Origin: Herbiconiux moechotypicola
GTDB taxonomy: Bacteria; Actinomycetota; Actinomycetes; Actinomycetales; Microbacteriaceae
Direction of reading: 5' to 3'
DNA length: 64,000 bases
Assembly: GCF_024979255.1 (NCBI RefSeq)
Contig: NZ_JANLCN010000002.1
Location: forward strand, 434,001 to 498,000
Every line of letters begins with the position of its first letter. The first letter of the stretch is position 1. Shown in pieces: positions 18,328 through 26,971 of this stretch. The notes under the pieces were generated by a model, which worked only from the letters and a program-made list of their open reading frames with translations, made no database searches and was not told the origin of the DNA. A program made the position numbers and the translations under genes.

Positions 18328-19143
18328 ATGAGCGAGCGCACCACCCCGAGCGGCGCCTCCGCTGCGCCCGTCGTGCCCGCCGTGGCCGGCGTGCTGCTCG
18401 CCGTCTCGACGGTCATCTTCGCCCTCCGCCCCGACGCCGACCGGGTCGCGAGCGGCGGCATCGACGCCGACCACACCGCCCCGTCGCTGCCCTCCCTCTG
18501 GCTCCCGCTGGTGCGCCGCATCCGGCCGCCCTACGAGGGCCAGTGGGCCCTCCCCGGCGGCCCCCTCCAGCGCGACGAAGACCTCGAGGCCGCCGCAGCC
18601 CGCACCCTCGCCGCCACCACGGCGCTCGACCCGAACTACCTCGAACAGCTCTACGCCTTCGGCACCCTCGACCGTGCGCCCGGCGATCTCGACGATCGGG
18701 TCGTGTCGATCGTCTACTGGGCCCTCGTCAGCTCCGACGAGGCGGCGCAGAGCGCCCGCGCCGAGGGGCTCGAGAACGTGGCCTGGTTCTCGGTCGACGA
18801 CCTGCCCGACCTCGCCTTCGACCACGACGTCATCATCGAGTACGCCCTCTGGCGCCTGCGCAACAAGGTGGAGTACAGCCGCATCGCGCACGCCTTCCTC
18901 GGCGACGTGTTCACCCTCGCCGAGCTGCGTGAGGTGCACGAGGCCGTGCTCGGCCGCACCCTCGACCCGGCGAACTTCCGGCGCCAGATCGAGTCGTCGA
19001 ACTCGGTGGTGCCCACGGGCAAGCGCGTCACCGGCACCAGCTACCGTCCGCCCAGGCTGTACCGCTACAACAACAGCGCGGAACCCGTCGATCGCGGGCC
19101 CCTCGCACGAACCACCGTTCCTCTGAGAAAGCCGCAACCATGA
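18328..19143 (+). CDS. nrtR: NrtR-type Nudix-related regulator of NAD synthesis
   Basis: Length 271 residues. The N-terminal Nudix fold (VSTVIFALRPDADRV, YEGQWALPGGPLQRDEDLEA) carries a degenerate Nudix box: after GGP-x5-E-x7-R the expected E-U-x-E-E is replaced by TLAAT, so hydrolysis should be lost. The C-terminal part (EYSRIAHAFLGDVFTLAELR, HEAVLGRTLDPANFRRQI, TGKRVTGTSYRPPRLYRYN) is the winged helix of NrtR regulators, which sense ADP-ribose or NAD metabolites. Its stop overlaps the nadA start as ATGA. A catalytic Nudix enzyme is unlikely given the missing glutamates. Confidence 0.85.
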   Translation: MSERTTPSGASAAPVVPAVAGVLLAVSTVIFALRPDADRVASGGIDADHTAPSLPSLWLPLVRRIRPPYEGQWALPGGPLQRDEDLEAAAARTLAATTALDPNYLEQLYAFGTLDRAPGDLDDRVVSIVYWALVSSDEAAQSARAEGLENVAWFSVDDLPDLAFDHDVIIEYALWRLRNKVEYSRIAHAFLGDVFTLAELREVHEAVLGRTLDPANFRRQIESSNSVVPTGKRVTGTSYRPPRLYRYNNSAEPVDRGPLARTTVPLRKPQP

Positions 19144-20432
19144 CCACGTCCACCCTGTCGGTCGACACCGAGATCCAGCTCATAGCCGCCGGCGCTCCCG
19201 GCGCCACGGGCTCCACCTGCACCCCCGGCCTCGCCGACGGCCCCTGGGTGTTCGACCTGCAGCCCGCCCCGAGCTACGGGCCGGGGGCGTCGCTGGCCGA
19301 CCCCATCCCGGCCGACACCCCGCGGCAGGGCGTGCTGCCCGAGGTCTACAAGACCGCGTCGAAAGACGAACTGGATGCGCGCATCCGGGCCGCGAAGGCC
19401 ACCCTGGGCGACCGCGTGGTCATTCTCGGCCACTTCTACCAGCGCGACGAGGTGGTGCAGTACGCCGACTTCGTGGGGGACTCCTTCCAGCTGGCGAACG
19501 CGGCGCTCACCGTGCCGCAGGCCGAGGCGATCGTGTTCTGCGGTGTGCACTTTATGGCCGAGACCGCGGACATCCTCGCGGGCGAGTCGCAGAGCGTCAT
19601 CCTGCCGAACCTCGCGGCCGGCTGCTCGATGGCCGACATGGCTGACATCGACTCGGTCGAGGAGGCCTGGGCGCAGCTCGCCGAGCTCTACGGCACCGAG
19701 CCCGACGCAGACGGTCGCGTGCCCGTCATCCCGGTCACCTACATGAACTCCTCAGCCGACCTCAAGGGCTTCTGCGGCCGCAACGGCGGCATCGTGTGCA
19801 CCTCGTCGAACGCCGCCACGGTGCTCGAGTGGGCCTTCGAGCGGGGGCAGCGGGTGCTGTTCTTCCCCGACCAGCACCTCGGCCGCAACACCGCGAAGGC
19901 GATGGGGGTGCCCCTCGAGCAGATGCCCATGTGGAACCCGCGCAAAGAGCTCGGCGGCTCGACCGAGGCCGAGCTGCTCAATGCGCGCGTGATTCTCTGG
20001 CACGGCTTCTGCTCGGTGCACAAGCGGTTCTCGGTGGCGCAGATCGAGCGCGCCCGCGCGGCGTACCCGGGCGTGCAGGTGATCGTGCACCCCGAGTGCC
20101 CGATGCCGGTGGTCGACGCCGCCGACTCGGCCGGCTCGACCGACTTCATCGTGAAGGCGATCGCCGCGGCCCCCGCCGGCACCACCTTCGCCATCGGCAC
20201 CGAGATCAACCTCGTGCAGCGCCTCGCCAACGAGTACCCGCAGCACACCATCTTCTGCCTCGACGACGTCATCTGCCCCTGCTCCACCATGTACCGCATC
20301 CACCCCGGCTACCTCGCCTGGGTGCTCGAGGAGCTCGTCGAGGGTCGCGTCGTGAACCAGATCTCGGTGTCCGCCGACGTGGCGGTGCCGGCGCGCGTGG
20401 CGCTCGACCGGATGCTCGCGGCCCGGCCGTGA
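19140..20432 (+). CDS. nadA: Quinolinate synthase
   Basis: Length 430 residues. NadA condenses iminoaspartate with dihydroxyacetone phosphate to quinolinate and carries a [4Fe-4S] cluster. Hallmarks are ILGHFYQRDEVVQYADFVGD, IVFCGVHFMAETADIL, YMNSSADLKGFCGRNGGIVC, FFPDQHLGRNTA, VHPECP and the final CLDDVICPCSTMYRIHP. Cys residues suited as cluster ligands are in the CGVHF, CTSSN and CPCS segments. The N-terminal 70 residues are an extension typical of the long actinobacterial form. Overlaps nrtR and nadB by 4 bp each. Confidence 0.95.
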   Translation: MTTSTLSVDTEIQLIAAGAPGATGSTCTPGLADGPWVFDLQPAPSYGPGASLADPIPADTPRQGVLPEVYKTASKDELDARIRAAKATLGDRVVILGHFYQRDEVVQYADFVGDSFQLANAALTVPQAEAIVFCGVHFMAETADILAGESQSVILPNLAAGCSMADMADIDSVEEAWAQLAELYGTEPDADGRVPVIPVTYMNSSADLKGFCGRNGGIVCTSSNAATVLEWAFERGQRVLFFPDQHLGRNTAKAMGVPLEQMPMWNPRKELGGSTEAELLNARVILWHGFCSVHKRFSVAQIERARAAYPGVQVIVHPECPMPVVDAADSAGSTDFIVKAIAAAPAGTTFAIGTEINLVQRLANEYPQHTIFCLDDVICPCSTMYRIHPGYLAWVLEELVEGRVVNQISVSADVAVPARVALDRMLAARP

Positions 20433-22336
20433 GCGCGGAGTCGGGTGGGCGCCCGGCCGAGGTGGCGGCTGGGGCCGCGGGGGCTGTGCCCGTCGGGGCT
20501 GGGCCTGCCGGAGCTGGGCCCTCGGGGGCGCGACGCGCGCGCGTCGTGGTGGTGGGCAGCGGCATCGCCGGGCTCGTCACGGCGCTCGAGTGCGCTCGCG
20601 CCGGGCTCGACGTCACCGTCGTGACGAAGGGTGCGATCGACGAGGGCAACACCCGGCACGCCCAGGGTGGCATCGCGGCGGCCGTCATGCCCGGCGACAC
20701 CGTGGCGTCGCACGTGGCCGACACGCTCGTGGCCGGCGCGGGCCTCAGCGACCCGGATGCGGTCGGCGTGCTCTGCGAGGAGGGCCCGGCGGGGATCGCG
20801 GCCCTGGTGGAGTGGGGGGTGTCGTTCGACCGGGTCGGCGGGGTGGACGCGGCGCCCGATGCCCCATTCGACTCCGGGCTGGAGGGCGCGCACTCGTTCC
20901 ACCGCATCCTGCACGCGGGCGGCGACGCCAGCGGGCTCGCGGTGGAGCAGGCGCTCCTGCGGTCGGTTCGGGCGGCGGGGATCGCCGTTCGCGAGCACAC
21001 GTTCCTGATCGACCTCGTTCGGGAGGATGTGCCGCAGGGCGGAGCGGCTCGGCGCGACGCTTCGCCGAATGTCCTCCCGAACTCCACGAGCTCGACGGCC
21101 GGGGGCGGCATCGACGCGGCGGTGTGCGGTGTTCGGGTGCGCACGCCGGCCGGCGTCGAGACCCTCCGTGCCGATGCTGTGGTGCTCGCGAGCGGCGGGC
21201 TCGGGCAGCTCTACGCGCAGACCACCAACCCCGCGGTCACCACCGGCGACGGCGCGGCGGCCGCATGGCGCGCGGGTGCCGTGCTCGCCGACGTCGAGTT
21301 CGTGCAGTTCCACCCCACGGCGCTCGCGGTGCCGGGCTCGTTCCTCGTGTCGGAGGCGGTGCGCGGCGACGGCGCCGTGCTGCGCAACACGCGGGGCGAG
21401 CGGTTCATGACGTCCGTGCATCCGCTCGCCGAGCTCGCGCCGCGCGACATCGTGGCGCGGGCCATCGCGGCCGAGATGCGCCGCACGGGTTCCCCCGTCT
21501 ACCTCGACGCCACCGCGCTCGGAGCCGAGGAGCTGGAGCACCGCTTCCCCACCATCTCCGCCGCCTGCCGCGAGGCCGGATTCGACTGGGCGCACGACCC
21601 CGTCCCGGTGGCGCCCGCGGCCCACTACTGGATGGGCGGGGTCGCCACCGACCTCGACGGCCGTACCAGCATCCCGGGCCTCTACGCGGTGGGCGAGGTC
21701 GCCTGCACCGGCGTGCACGGCGCGAACCGGCTCGCCTCGAACTCGCTGCTCGAGGGCCTGGTGTTCGCCCGTCGCTGCGCTCGCGCGCTCGCGGCGCTCC
21801 CCGCTCCCTCCGCGCTCGCGCCCTACGCTTCCCCCGTCGAGTGGGCGCAATCGGTCGCTCAGGCTGGTCGGGATGCGACGGATCGCGCCCACTCAATCGC
21901 CAGCGAGGGGCGCGTGACGACGCGACACGAGCTCCGTGAGCTCATGCAGCGCGCCGCCGGAGTGGTGCGGGATGCGGACGGGCTGCGCTCGGCGCTCGCC
22001 GCCCTCGAGGGGCGCGCGGCGGTCGACGGCGACCGCGAGTCGGCGTCGGTCGAGCAGCTCGAGACCGAGAACCTGCTGCAGCTCGCCCGCCTGCTGCTGC
22101 ACTCTGCGCTCGCGCGGGAGGAGTCGAGGGGTGCCCACTCCCGAGACGACTTCGCGGAGACGTCGCCCGCGTTCGACGGCCACCTCGTGGTGTCGCGGAT
22201 GCGCCCCCGGCCCGCGCTCGCCGCCACGGTCGCCGAGGCGGTGGCGCCCTGGCCGAGCAACCCGGCCCGCGCATCCGGTCTCACCTCCACCATAGCCCCG
22301 ACCGCCATCGACCCCAGCGAGAGGATCGCCAGCTGA
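20429..22336 (+). CDS. nadB: L-aspartate oxidase
   Basis: Length 635 residues. NadB oxidises L-aspartate to iminoaspartate with FAD. The dinucleotide-binding motif is VVVVGSGIAGLVTALECARA (after a 35-residue Ala/Gly-rich leader). Then come TRHAQGGIAAA, FHRILHAGGDASGL, FVQFHPTAL, APAAHYWMGGVATDLDGRTS and LYAVGEVACTGVHGANRLAS, all typical of the succinate dehydrogenase/aspartate oxidase family; a helical C-terminal domain follows. GTGA overlap with nadA; TGATG overlap with nadC. Confidence 0.94.
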   Translation: MSAESGGRPAEVAAGAAGAVPVGAGPAGAGPSGARRARVVVVGSGIAGLVTALECARAGLDVTVVTKGAIDEGNTRHAQGGIAAAVMPGDTVASHVADTLVAGAGLSDPDAVGVLCEEGPAGIAALVEWGVSFDRVGGVDAAPDAPFDSGLEGAHSFHRILHAGGDASGLAVEQALLRSVRAAGIAVREHTFLIDLVREDVPQGGAARRDASPNVLPNSTSSTAGGGIDAAVCGVRVRTPAGVETLRADAVVLASGGLGQLYAQTTNPAVTTGDGAAAAWRAGAVLADVEFVQFHPTALAVPGSFLVSEAVRGDGAVLRNTRGERFMTSVHPLAELAPRDIVARAIAAEMRRTGSPVYLDATALGAEELEHRFPTISAACREAGFDWAHDPVPVAPAAHYWMGGVATDLDGRTSIPGLYAVGEVACTGVHGANRLASNSLLEGLVFARRCARALAALPAPSALAPYASPVEWAQSVAQAGRDATDRAHSIASEGRVTTRHELRELMQRAAGVVRDADGLRSALAALEGRAAVDGDRESASVEQLETENLLQLARLLLHSALAREESRGAHSRDDFAETSPAFDGHLVVSRMRPRPALAATVAEAVAPWPSNPARASGLTSTIAPTAIDPSERIAS

Positions 22337-23283
22337 TGCTCACCACCCAGATCGTCGACGACGTCGTCTCGCGGGCGCTCGCTGAAGACGCGCCGTGGGG
22401 CGACATCACCTCCGAGCTGCTCATCCCCGCCGAGGCGCGCGCCACCGCGGCCCTCGTCGCGCGGGAGCCCGGTGTGCTGAGCGGCGGCTCCGTGTTCGCA
22501 GCGGCGATGCGGCTGGTCGACCCGGGCATCCGGTGCGAACTGCTCGTCGCCGACGGCTCGCGGTTCGAGGCGGGTGAGCGCTTGGCCGTGGTCGACGGTC
22601 CGGCCCGAGGGGTGCTGCGCGCGGAACGGGTGGGCCTCAACCTGGTGCAGCGGATGAGCGGGGTCGCCACGCTCACCGCGCGGTACGTGGCCGAGGTGCA
22701 GGGCACGCGTGCCCGCATCGTCGACACCCGCAAGACAACGCCGGGCCTGCGCGCGCTCGAGCGCCAGGCGGTGCGTGACGGCGGCGGGCACAACCACCGC
22801 TTCTCGCTCTCGGACGCGGTGATGGCCAAGGACAACCACCTCGCCGTGCTCGCCGCGCAACACGACGGCGACGTGACGGCCGCCCTGCGGTCGGTGCGCG
22901 AGCGGATGTCGCACACCACGCACCTCGAGGTGGAGGTCGACCGCATCGACCAGATCGAGCCCGTGCTCGCCGCCGGGGTCGACACGATCATGCTCGACAA
23001 CTTCTCGGTCGATCAGCTGCGCGAGGGCGTCGCGCTGGTGGGCGGACGGGCCCTCGTGGAGGCCAGTGGCGGCGTGAACCTCGACACGGTCGCGGCGATC
23101 GCGGCGACCGGGGTGGACGTGATCTCGGTGGGCGCGCTCACCCACAGCGTGCGGGCGCTCGACCTGGGGCTCGACGTGGAGTTCGCGGCGGCGGGGCCGG
23201 CCGAGGCCGTGAGTCCCGCTGAGGCCGTGAGTCCCGCTGAGGCCGTGAGCCCCGTCACCGCCCTCGGCGACGGGGCGAACTGA
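22336..23283 (+). CDS. nadC: Nicotinate-nucleotide diphosphorylase (carboxylating)
   Basis: Length 315 residues. NadC makes nicotinate mononucleotide from quinolinate and PRPP. Key segments are EDAPWGDITSELL, the RVGLNLVQRMSGVATLT helix, IVDTRKTTPGLRALERQAVR, GGGHNHRFSLSDAVMAKDNH and DTIMLDNFSVDQL with VEASGGVNLDTV. The C-terminus is longer than usual and carries a repeated PAEAVS hexapeptide encoded by an 18-bp tandem repeat. Translationally coupled to nadB. Confidence 0.94.
   Translation: MLTTQIVDDVVSRALAEDAPWGDITSELLIPAEARATAALVAREPGVLSGGSVFAAAMRLVDPGIRCELLVADGSRFEAGERLAVVDGPARGVLRAERVGLNLVQRMSGVATLTARYVAEVQGTRARIVDTRKTTPGLRALERQAVRDGGGHNHRFSLSDAVMAKDNHLAVLAAQHDGDVTAALRSVRERMSHTTHLEVEVDRIDQIEPVLAAGVDTIMLDNFSVDQLREGVALVGGRALVEASGGVNLDTVAAIAATGVDVISVGALTHSVRALDLGLDVEFAAAGPAEAVSPAEAVSPAEAVSPVTALGDGAN
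23201..23254 (+). repeat. 18-bp tandem repeat in the nadC 3' end
   Basis: About three copies of GAGGCCGTGAGTCCCGCT, the last with one change, encode PAEAVS repeats in the tail of NadC. The frame is kept because the unit is a multiple of three. Slippage is the likely origin; the tail lies beyond the conserved fold. Confidence 0.8.
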
Positions 23284-23290
23284 GCCGGCC

Positions 23291-24508
23291 GTGATCTACC
23301 TCGACGCCGCTGCCACGACCCCCGTGCGCCGCGAGGTGCTGGAGGCGATGTGGCCGCACCTGACGGGCGACTTCGGCAACCCGTCGAGCCACCACGGTGT
23401 GGGGGAGTCGGCGGCGCGCGCGCTGGCGGCGGCGCGGGCGGGCGTGGCGGGCGTGCTGGGCTGCCGGCCTGCCGAGGTGGTGTTCACCTCGGGGGGCACG
23501 GAGGCCGACAACCTCGCGGTCAAGGGCATCGCGCTCGCGGCGGTCTCGGGGCGCGCGGTGGCAGGTGCGGGCGCGGTGGCGGGTGCGCGTGCGCCGGATG
23601 CGGTCTCCGGAGGCCGCCCACCTCGTGACCGTCACGTCGTGATCAGCGCGGTCGAGCATCCGGCGGTCGTGGAGTCGGCCGAGTACCTGCAGCGCGTGCA
23701 CGGGTTCGAGGTCACGACCGTTCCCGTCGACTCCGACGGACTCGTCGTGCCCGCCGAGTTCGCGGCGGCGCTCCGGCCGACGACGGCGCTCGCCGCCGTG
23801 ATGTACGCCAACAACGAGGTGGGCACCGTGCAACCGATCGCCGAGCTCGCGGCCCTCGCGCGCGAACAGGGCGTGCCGTTCCACACCGACGCCGTGCAGG
23901 CCGCCGGCTGGCTCGACCTGCGGCTCGACGCGCTCGGCGTCGACTCCCTCGGACTCTCCGGCCACAAGCTCGGCGCACCGAAGGGCGTGGGGGCGCTGGC
24001 CGTGCGCCAGCGCGTGCGGGTCGAGCCCCTCGTGCACGGCGGCGGGCAGGAGCGGGGGCGGCGCTCCGGCACCGAGAACGTGGCGTTCGCCGTGGGGCTG
24101 GCGGCGGCGCTCACGCTCGCCGAGGCGGAGCGTGCCGAGGCCGCAGCGCGCACGACCGCGCTGCGCGACCGTTTCATCGAGGCGGTGCTGGCGCGGGTTC
24201 CGGATGCGCGTCTCACCGGGCATCCCACGTCGCGTCTGCCCTCGGTCGCCTCCTTCACCTTCGGCGCCACCAGCGGCGAGGCGGTGCTGCTCCAGCTCGA
24301 AGAGCGCGGCGTGATCGTCTCCAGCGGGTCGGCGTGCGCGGCGGGCGACGACGACCCGTCACCCGTGCTGCTCGCGATGGGCGTCGACCCCGTCGAGGCG
24401 CAGACCGCAGTGCGCTTCACGCTCGCCTCCTCCACCACTGCTGCCGACCTCGACACCGCCGCCGACGCCCTCGTCGCCTCGGTCTCCGCGCTCCGCGCCC
24501 TCCGTTGA
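23291..24508 (+). CDS. nadS: Cysteine desulfurase (NifS/IscS family), NAD-operon copy
   Basis: Length 405 residues. PLP-dependent removal of sulfur from cysteine. IYLDAAATTPVRREVLEAMW is the N-terminal motif; the PLP lysine is in GLSGHKLGAPKGVGAL; His is in ISAVEHPAVVES; the active Cys is in VIVSSGSACAAGDDDPS. A low-complexity insert AVAGAGAVAGARAPDA sits in the N-terminal third. Starts at GTG 7 nt after nadC. In NAD operons this enzyme is thought to supply the Fe-S cluster of NadA, which fits the order here. Confidence 0.9.
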   Translation: MIYLDAAATTPVRREVLEAMWPHLTGDFGNPSSHHGVGESAARALAAARAGVAGVLGCRPAEVVFTSGGTEADNLAVKGIALAAVSGRAVAGAGAVAGARAPDAVSGGRPPRDRHVVISAVEHPAVVESAEYLQRVHGFEVTTVPVDSDGLVVPAEFAAALRPTTALAAVMYANNEVGTVQPIAELAALAREQGVPFHTDAVQAAGWLDLRLDALGVDSLGLSGHKLGAPKGVGALAVRQRVRVEPLVHGGGQERGRRSGTENVAFAVGLAAALTLAEAERAEAAARTTALRDRFIEAVLARVPDARLTGHPTSRLPSVASFTFGATSGEAVLLQLEERGVIVSSGSACAAGDDDPSPVLLAMGVDPVEAQTAVRFTLASSTTAADLDTAADALVASVSALRALR

Positions 24509-24536
24509 GGAGCGTGACCGCTCGCTCGTCGTGATC

Positions 24537-24557
24537 ACTCGCTCGCGGGGAGCGAGT
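24537..24557 (+). terminator. Hairpin after the NAD operon
   Basis: A 7-bp perfect stem ACTCGCT/AGCGAGT encloses a 7-nt loop, 28 nt after the desulfurase stop. No T-tract follows. It could end the NAD operon, but it also lies close upstream of the next gene on the same strand, so attenuation or coincidence is possible. Confidence 0.4.
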
Positions 24558-24571
24558 ATCCTTCATGTTCT

Positions 24572-25834
24572 GTGAGCCGGAGTTCGTGGAAGACCGTGCT
24601 GCGGGGGCCCGCGGGTCAGGTGGCGGCGGGCAGCGGGCTGTCGGCGGCGGTCGGGTTCGTGGTGCTGATCGTCGCCGCGCGTTCGTTGGCGCCGGCGGAG
24701 AACACGGTGTTCCTCACCTTCTGGTCGATGCTGCTCACCGGGTTCGGGGTGCTCGGAGGGCTCTCGACGGAGGCGATCCGGTCGGTGAGTCTCGCCGCCC
24801 GCGGTGCCCGGTCTCGTCACGGCGGTGCGGATGTGCGCCGGACCTCCCTTCTCGCGGCGGGCGCGATCTGGGGCGCGGTGCTCGGAGGGGTGGTCGCCGT
24901 CGTGTGCCTGCTCGGTCGGGAGGCGCTCCTCGGGGCCGACTGGCCGGTGCTCGCGGCGGCGCTCGTGGTGGCGATGGTGCTCGGGTCGGGATGGGCGGTG
25001 GTGGTCGGCGGTCTCGGTGGGCGCGGACGGTGGTCGGTCTTCGCTGCGATGACCGGTTGCGACGCACTGCTGAGGCTGGCGGTCGTGGCGGTGCTGACTT
25101 CGAGTGGTGCGGGCTCGACGGCGATGGCGATCGGGGTCGCGGTCACGCCGGGGATCTGGGTGATCGCGTTGTCGGCGTCCGCATCCGTTCGGCGCGCTGC
25201 CCGGGCCGAGGCGCCGGCGAGGCTCACGCAGGTGCTCGCGCTTGACGCGCACGCGATAGCGGCCGCCGCGTCGAGCGCGGTGCTCGTAGCGGGGTTGCCG
25301 CTGCTGATCGCGCTCACGGCCGGCGAGGGGGAGGGCGGGGTGGAGGGTCTCGGTGCGCTCATGCTGGCGGTCACGCTCGTGCGCGCGCCGCTGTTGGTGC
25401 CGCTGACCGCGTTTCAAGGGTTGATCGTGCGGCGGGCGGCGCTGCAGCCGGAGGGGGTCGAGCGGATGCTCGCGTGGGCGGGTGCCGGCTTGGCGGCGGT
25501 CGCGGTGCTGGGCACTGGAGCTGCGGCTGCCTGGGGTGAGGGAGTTCTCCGGTGGGTCTCGGGCGTCGGCGTGCCGGGCCTGGCGCTCGCCACCCTCGTT
25601 CCCGGGGCGGCGGCGCTCGCCGGGCTGACCCTGACGGGGGCGCTGGCGCTCGCGCGGTCGCGCCATCGTCGCGCCACCGCGGGCTGGCTGGTCGCGGCTG
25701 TCGTGACGGGTGGTGCGCTCTGTCTTCCGCTCCCATTGGAACTCCGCGTGGCCGGTGCCACCTTCGTGGGGCCGGTCGCCGGGATCGTCGTACACCAGGT
25801 GAAGTGGATCCGGTTGCACAGCGCTGAGCATTAA
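24572..25834 (+). CDS. Polytopic membrane protein, flippase-like
   Basis: Length 420 residues, about 12 hydrophobic segments in pairs (LSAAVGFVVLIVAARSLAPA, then FLTFWSMLLTGFGVLGGLST and others) and short basic loops. The pattern and the N-terminal GLSAAVGFVVLIVAARSL resemble the MOP/Wzx family that flips lipid-linked saccharides, but no motif proves it. No glycosyltransferase lies nearby. Start GTG 24572. The last hydrophilic residues are KWIRLHSAEH. Transport of a glycolipid is an inference. Confidence 0.6.
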   Translation: MSRSSWKTVLRGPAGQVAAGSGLSAAVGFVVLIVAARSLAPAENTVFLTFWSMLLTGFGVLGGLSTEAIRSVSLAARGARSRHGGADVRRTSLLAAGAIWGAVLGGVVAVVCLLGREALLGADWPVLAAALVVAMVLGSGWAVVVGGLGGRGRWSVFAAMTGCDALLRLAVVAVLTSSGAGSTAMAIGVAVTPGIWVIALSASASVRRAARAEAPARLTQVLALDAHAIAAAASSAVLVAGLPLLIALTAGEGEGGVEGLGALMLAVTLVRAPLLVPLTAFQGLIVRRAALQPEGVERMLAWAGAGLAAVAVLGTGAAAAWGEGVLRWVSGVGVPGLALATLVPGAAALAGLTLTGALALARSRHRRATAGWLVAAVVTGGALCLPLPLELRVAGATFVGPVAGIVVHQVKWIRLHSAEH

Positions 25835-25871
25835 TCAGATACTGAGATCTCGCTAGGTAAGAAGTTCAACG

Positions 25872-26234
25872 ATGATTTCGAGAGGTGGGGTGGCCGCGGT
25901 GCTTTCCAGATGCGGACTGATGGGCACACTGTTCTTGGCTGCAGTGTGCACCGCCGTCGGGGTCGCCGGTCCGGCAGCCGCCTCGGACTCGACCGGTGTC
26001 GATGCCAGAGGCGTGGCGGCGTGCACGAGTGGTGGGTCGTTGGTCAAGGAACTAGTCGGCCAGACGTTGTATGTGCGGAACTGCAGCGGTGCGACCAGAC
26101 GTGTGACCGCGCAGTACTTCTCGCCAGGGAACCCGCTCCCCAACGATTACGCGTGCACGTCGGTGAGAGCCAACGGTGTCGCGTCTTGGTTCGTGCACGC
26201 TGGCTTCAGCGTGGGCTCCGCAAAGTTCTGCTGA
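25872..26234 (+). CDS. Small secreted Cys-containing protein
   Basis: Length 120 residues. A signal peptide (CGLMGTLFLAAVCTAVGVAG then PAAAS) should yield a mature protein of about 80 residues with four Cys: ACTSGG, VRNCSG, DYACTS and a C-terminal KFC. These could form two disulfides. The sequence between them (TRRVTAQYFSPGNPLPNDY) is beta-rich. GC content is visibly lower than in neighbours and codons such as AAG, TTG and GAT are more frequent, hinting at acquisition. No family is recognised; a small secreted inhibitor or envelope protein is only a guess. Confidence 0.6.
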   Translation: MISRGGVAAVLSRCGLMGTLFLAAVCTAVGVAGPAAASDSTGVDARGVAACTSGGSLVKELVGQTLYVRNCSGATRRVTAQYFSPGNPLPNDYACTSVRANGVASWFVHAGFSVGSAKFC

Positions 26235-26258
26235 TACAGCGGCGACAGGTGGGTGCGG

Positions 26259-26939
26259 TCAGGCGGTGAGCCAGATGGAGTCGGTGGCGTCGGGGGTGAG
26301 GGAGACGCCGGCGGGAGCAGCGATGGCGGCGGGCAGGGGGATGAGGGTGGCGCCGGGTGCGGCATCCGGGTCGGTGGGTTCTACGCGGACGCGGGTGCCG
26401 GGGCCGATGCCATGGGCGGCGAGGGATTCGAGGAGGGAGGGGTCGCGGTCGCTGATGCGCACGACGGTGCCCTCGTGGCCGGGGCGCGCATCCTGGAGCA
26501 CCACGGCGTCGAACACCGGCACGGTGCCGTCGGCGGCGGGGATGGGGTCGCCGTGCGGGTCTTGGGCGGGGCGGCCGAGGCGGGCGTCGATGGCGTCGAG
26601 GAGGCGGTCGCTGAGGGCGTGCTCGAGCACCTCGGCCTCGTCGTGCACTTCGTGCCAGCCGTAGCCCATCTCCTGCACCAGCCAGGTCTCGATGAGGCGG
26701 TGCCGGCGCACCACGCCCATGGCGCGCATCCGGCCCGCCGCGGTGAGCGTGAGCGGCCCGTACGGCACGTGGCTGAGGTAGCCGGCCGCCGCGAGCTTCT
26801 TCACCATCTCGGTGACCGACGAGGGGGCCACTCCGAGCCGTGCGGCCAGCGCCGAGGGCGTGATGGGGTCGGGCTGCCACTCGGTGTGCGCGTAGATCGT
26901 CTTGAGGTAGTTCTCGGTGGCGGTCTCGGGCTCAGGCAT
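26259..26939 (-). CDS. mntR: DtxR-family manganese-type metalloregulator
   Basis: Length 226 residues. Helix-turn-helix ITPSALAARLGVAPSSVTEM, then the dimer/metal domain RRHRLIETWLVQEMGYGWHE, then DEAEVLEHALSD, and an SH3-like FeoA domain (RPGHEGTVVRISDRDPSLLE). The metal motif reads E-A-E-V-L-E-H, whereas iron-type DtxR/IdeR has Cys at the third position; Glu there is the manganese type (as in MntR). It probably represses mntH at 31629. The start overlaps a palindrome AGGCAT-G-ATGCCT at 26934-26946, related to the mntH operator. Co-directional with the upstream yitT/hisC-like pair, 32 bp away. Confidence 0.87.
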   Translation of the reverse strand: MPEPETATENYLKTIYAHTEWQPDPITPSALAARLGVAPSSVTEMVKKLAAAGYLSHVPYGPLTLTAAGRMRAMGVVRRHRLIETWLVQEMGYGWHEVHDEAEVLEHALSDRLLDAIDARLGRPAQDPHGDPIPAADGTVPVFDAVVLQDARPGHEGTVVRISDRDPSLLESLAAHGIGPGTRVRVEPTDPDAAPGATLIPLPAAIAAPAGVSLTPDATDSIWLTA

Positions 26940-26954
26940 GATGCCTCAAGCCTA
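26934..26954 (-). promoter_or_regulatory. mntR start-region palindrome and -10
   Basis: On the minus strand TTTAGGCT (containing -10-like TAGGCT, 26954-26949) is followed 9 nt later by the mntR ATG. The ATG lies inside AGGCAT-C-ATGCCT, a 6-bp-arm palindrome. Both blocks share TTTAGGC and AGGCAT with the perfect palindrome on mntH, so MntR autoregulation is plausible. No convincing -35 is seen. Confidence 0.5.
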
Positions 26955-26971
26955 AAGCCGGGGCTGGGTGC

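Noticed and set aside
18328-19143. Catalytic Nudix hydrolase
   Set aside because: The Nudix-box glutamates are missing and the C-terminal winged helix and operon position fit an NrtR regulator.
25835-25871. AT-rich patch considered as a replication or attachment site
   Set aside because: Too short, no repeated boxes, no integrase or tRNA nearby.
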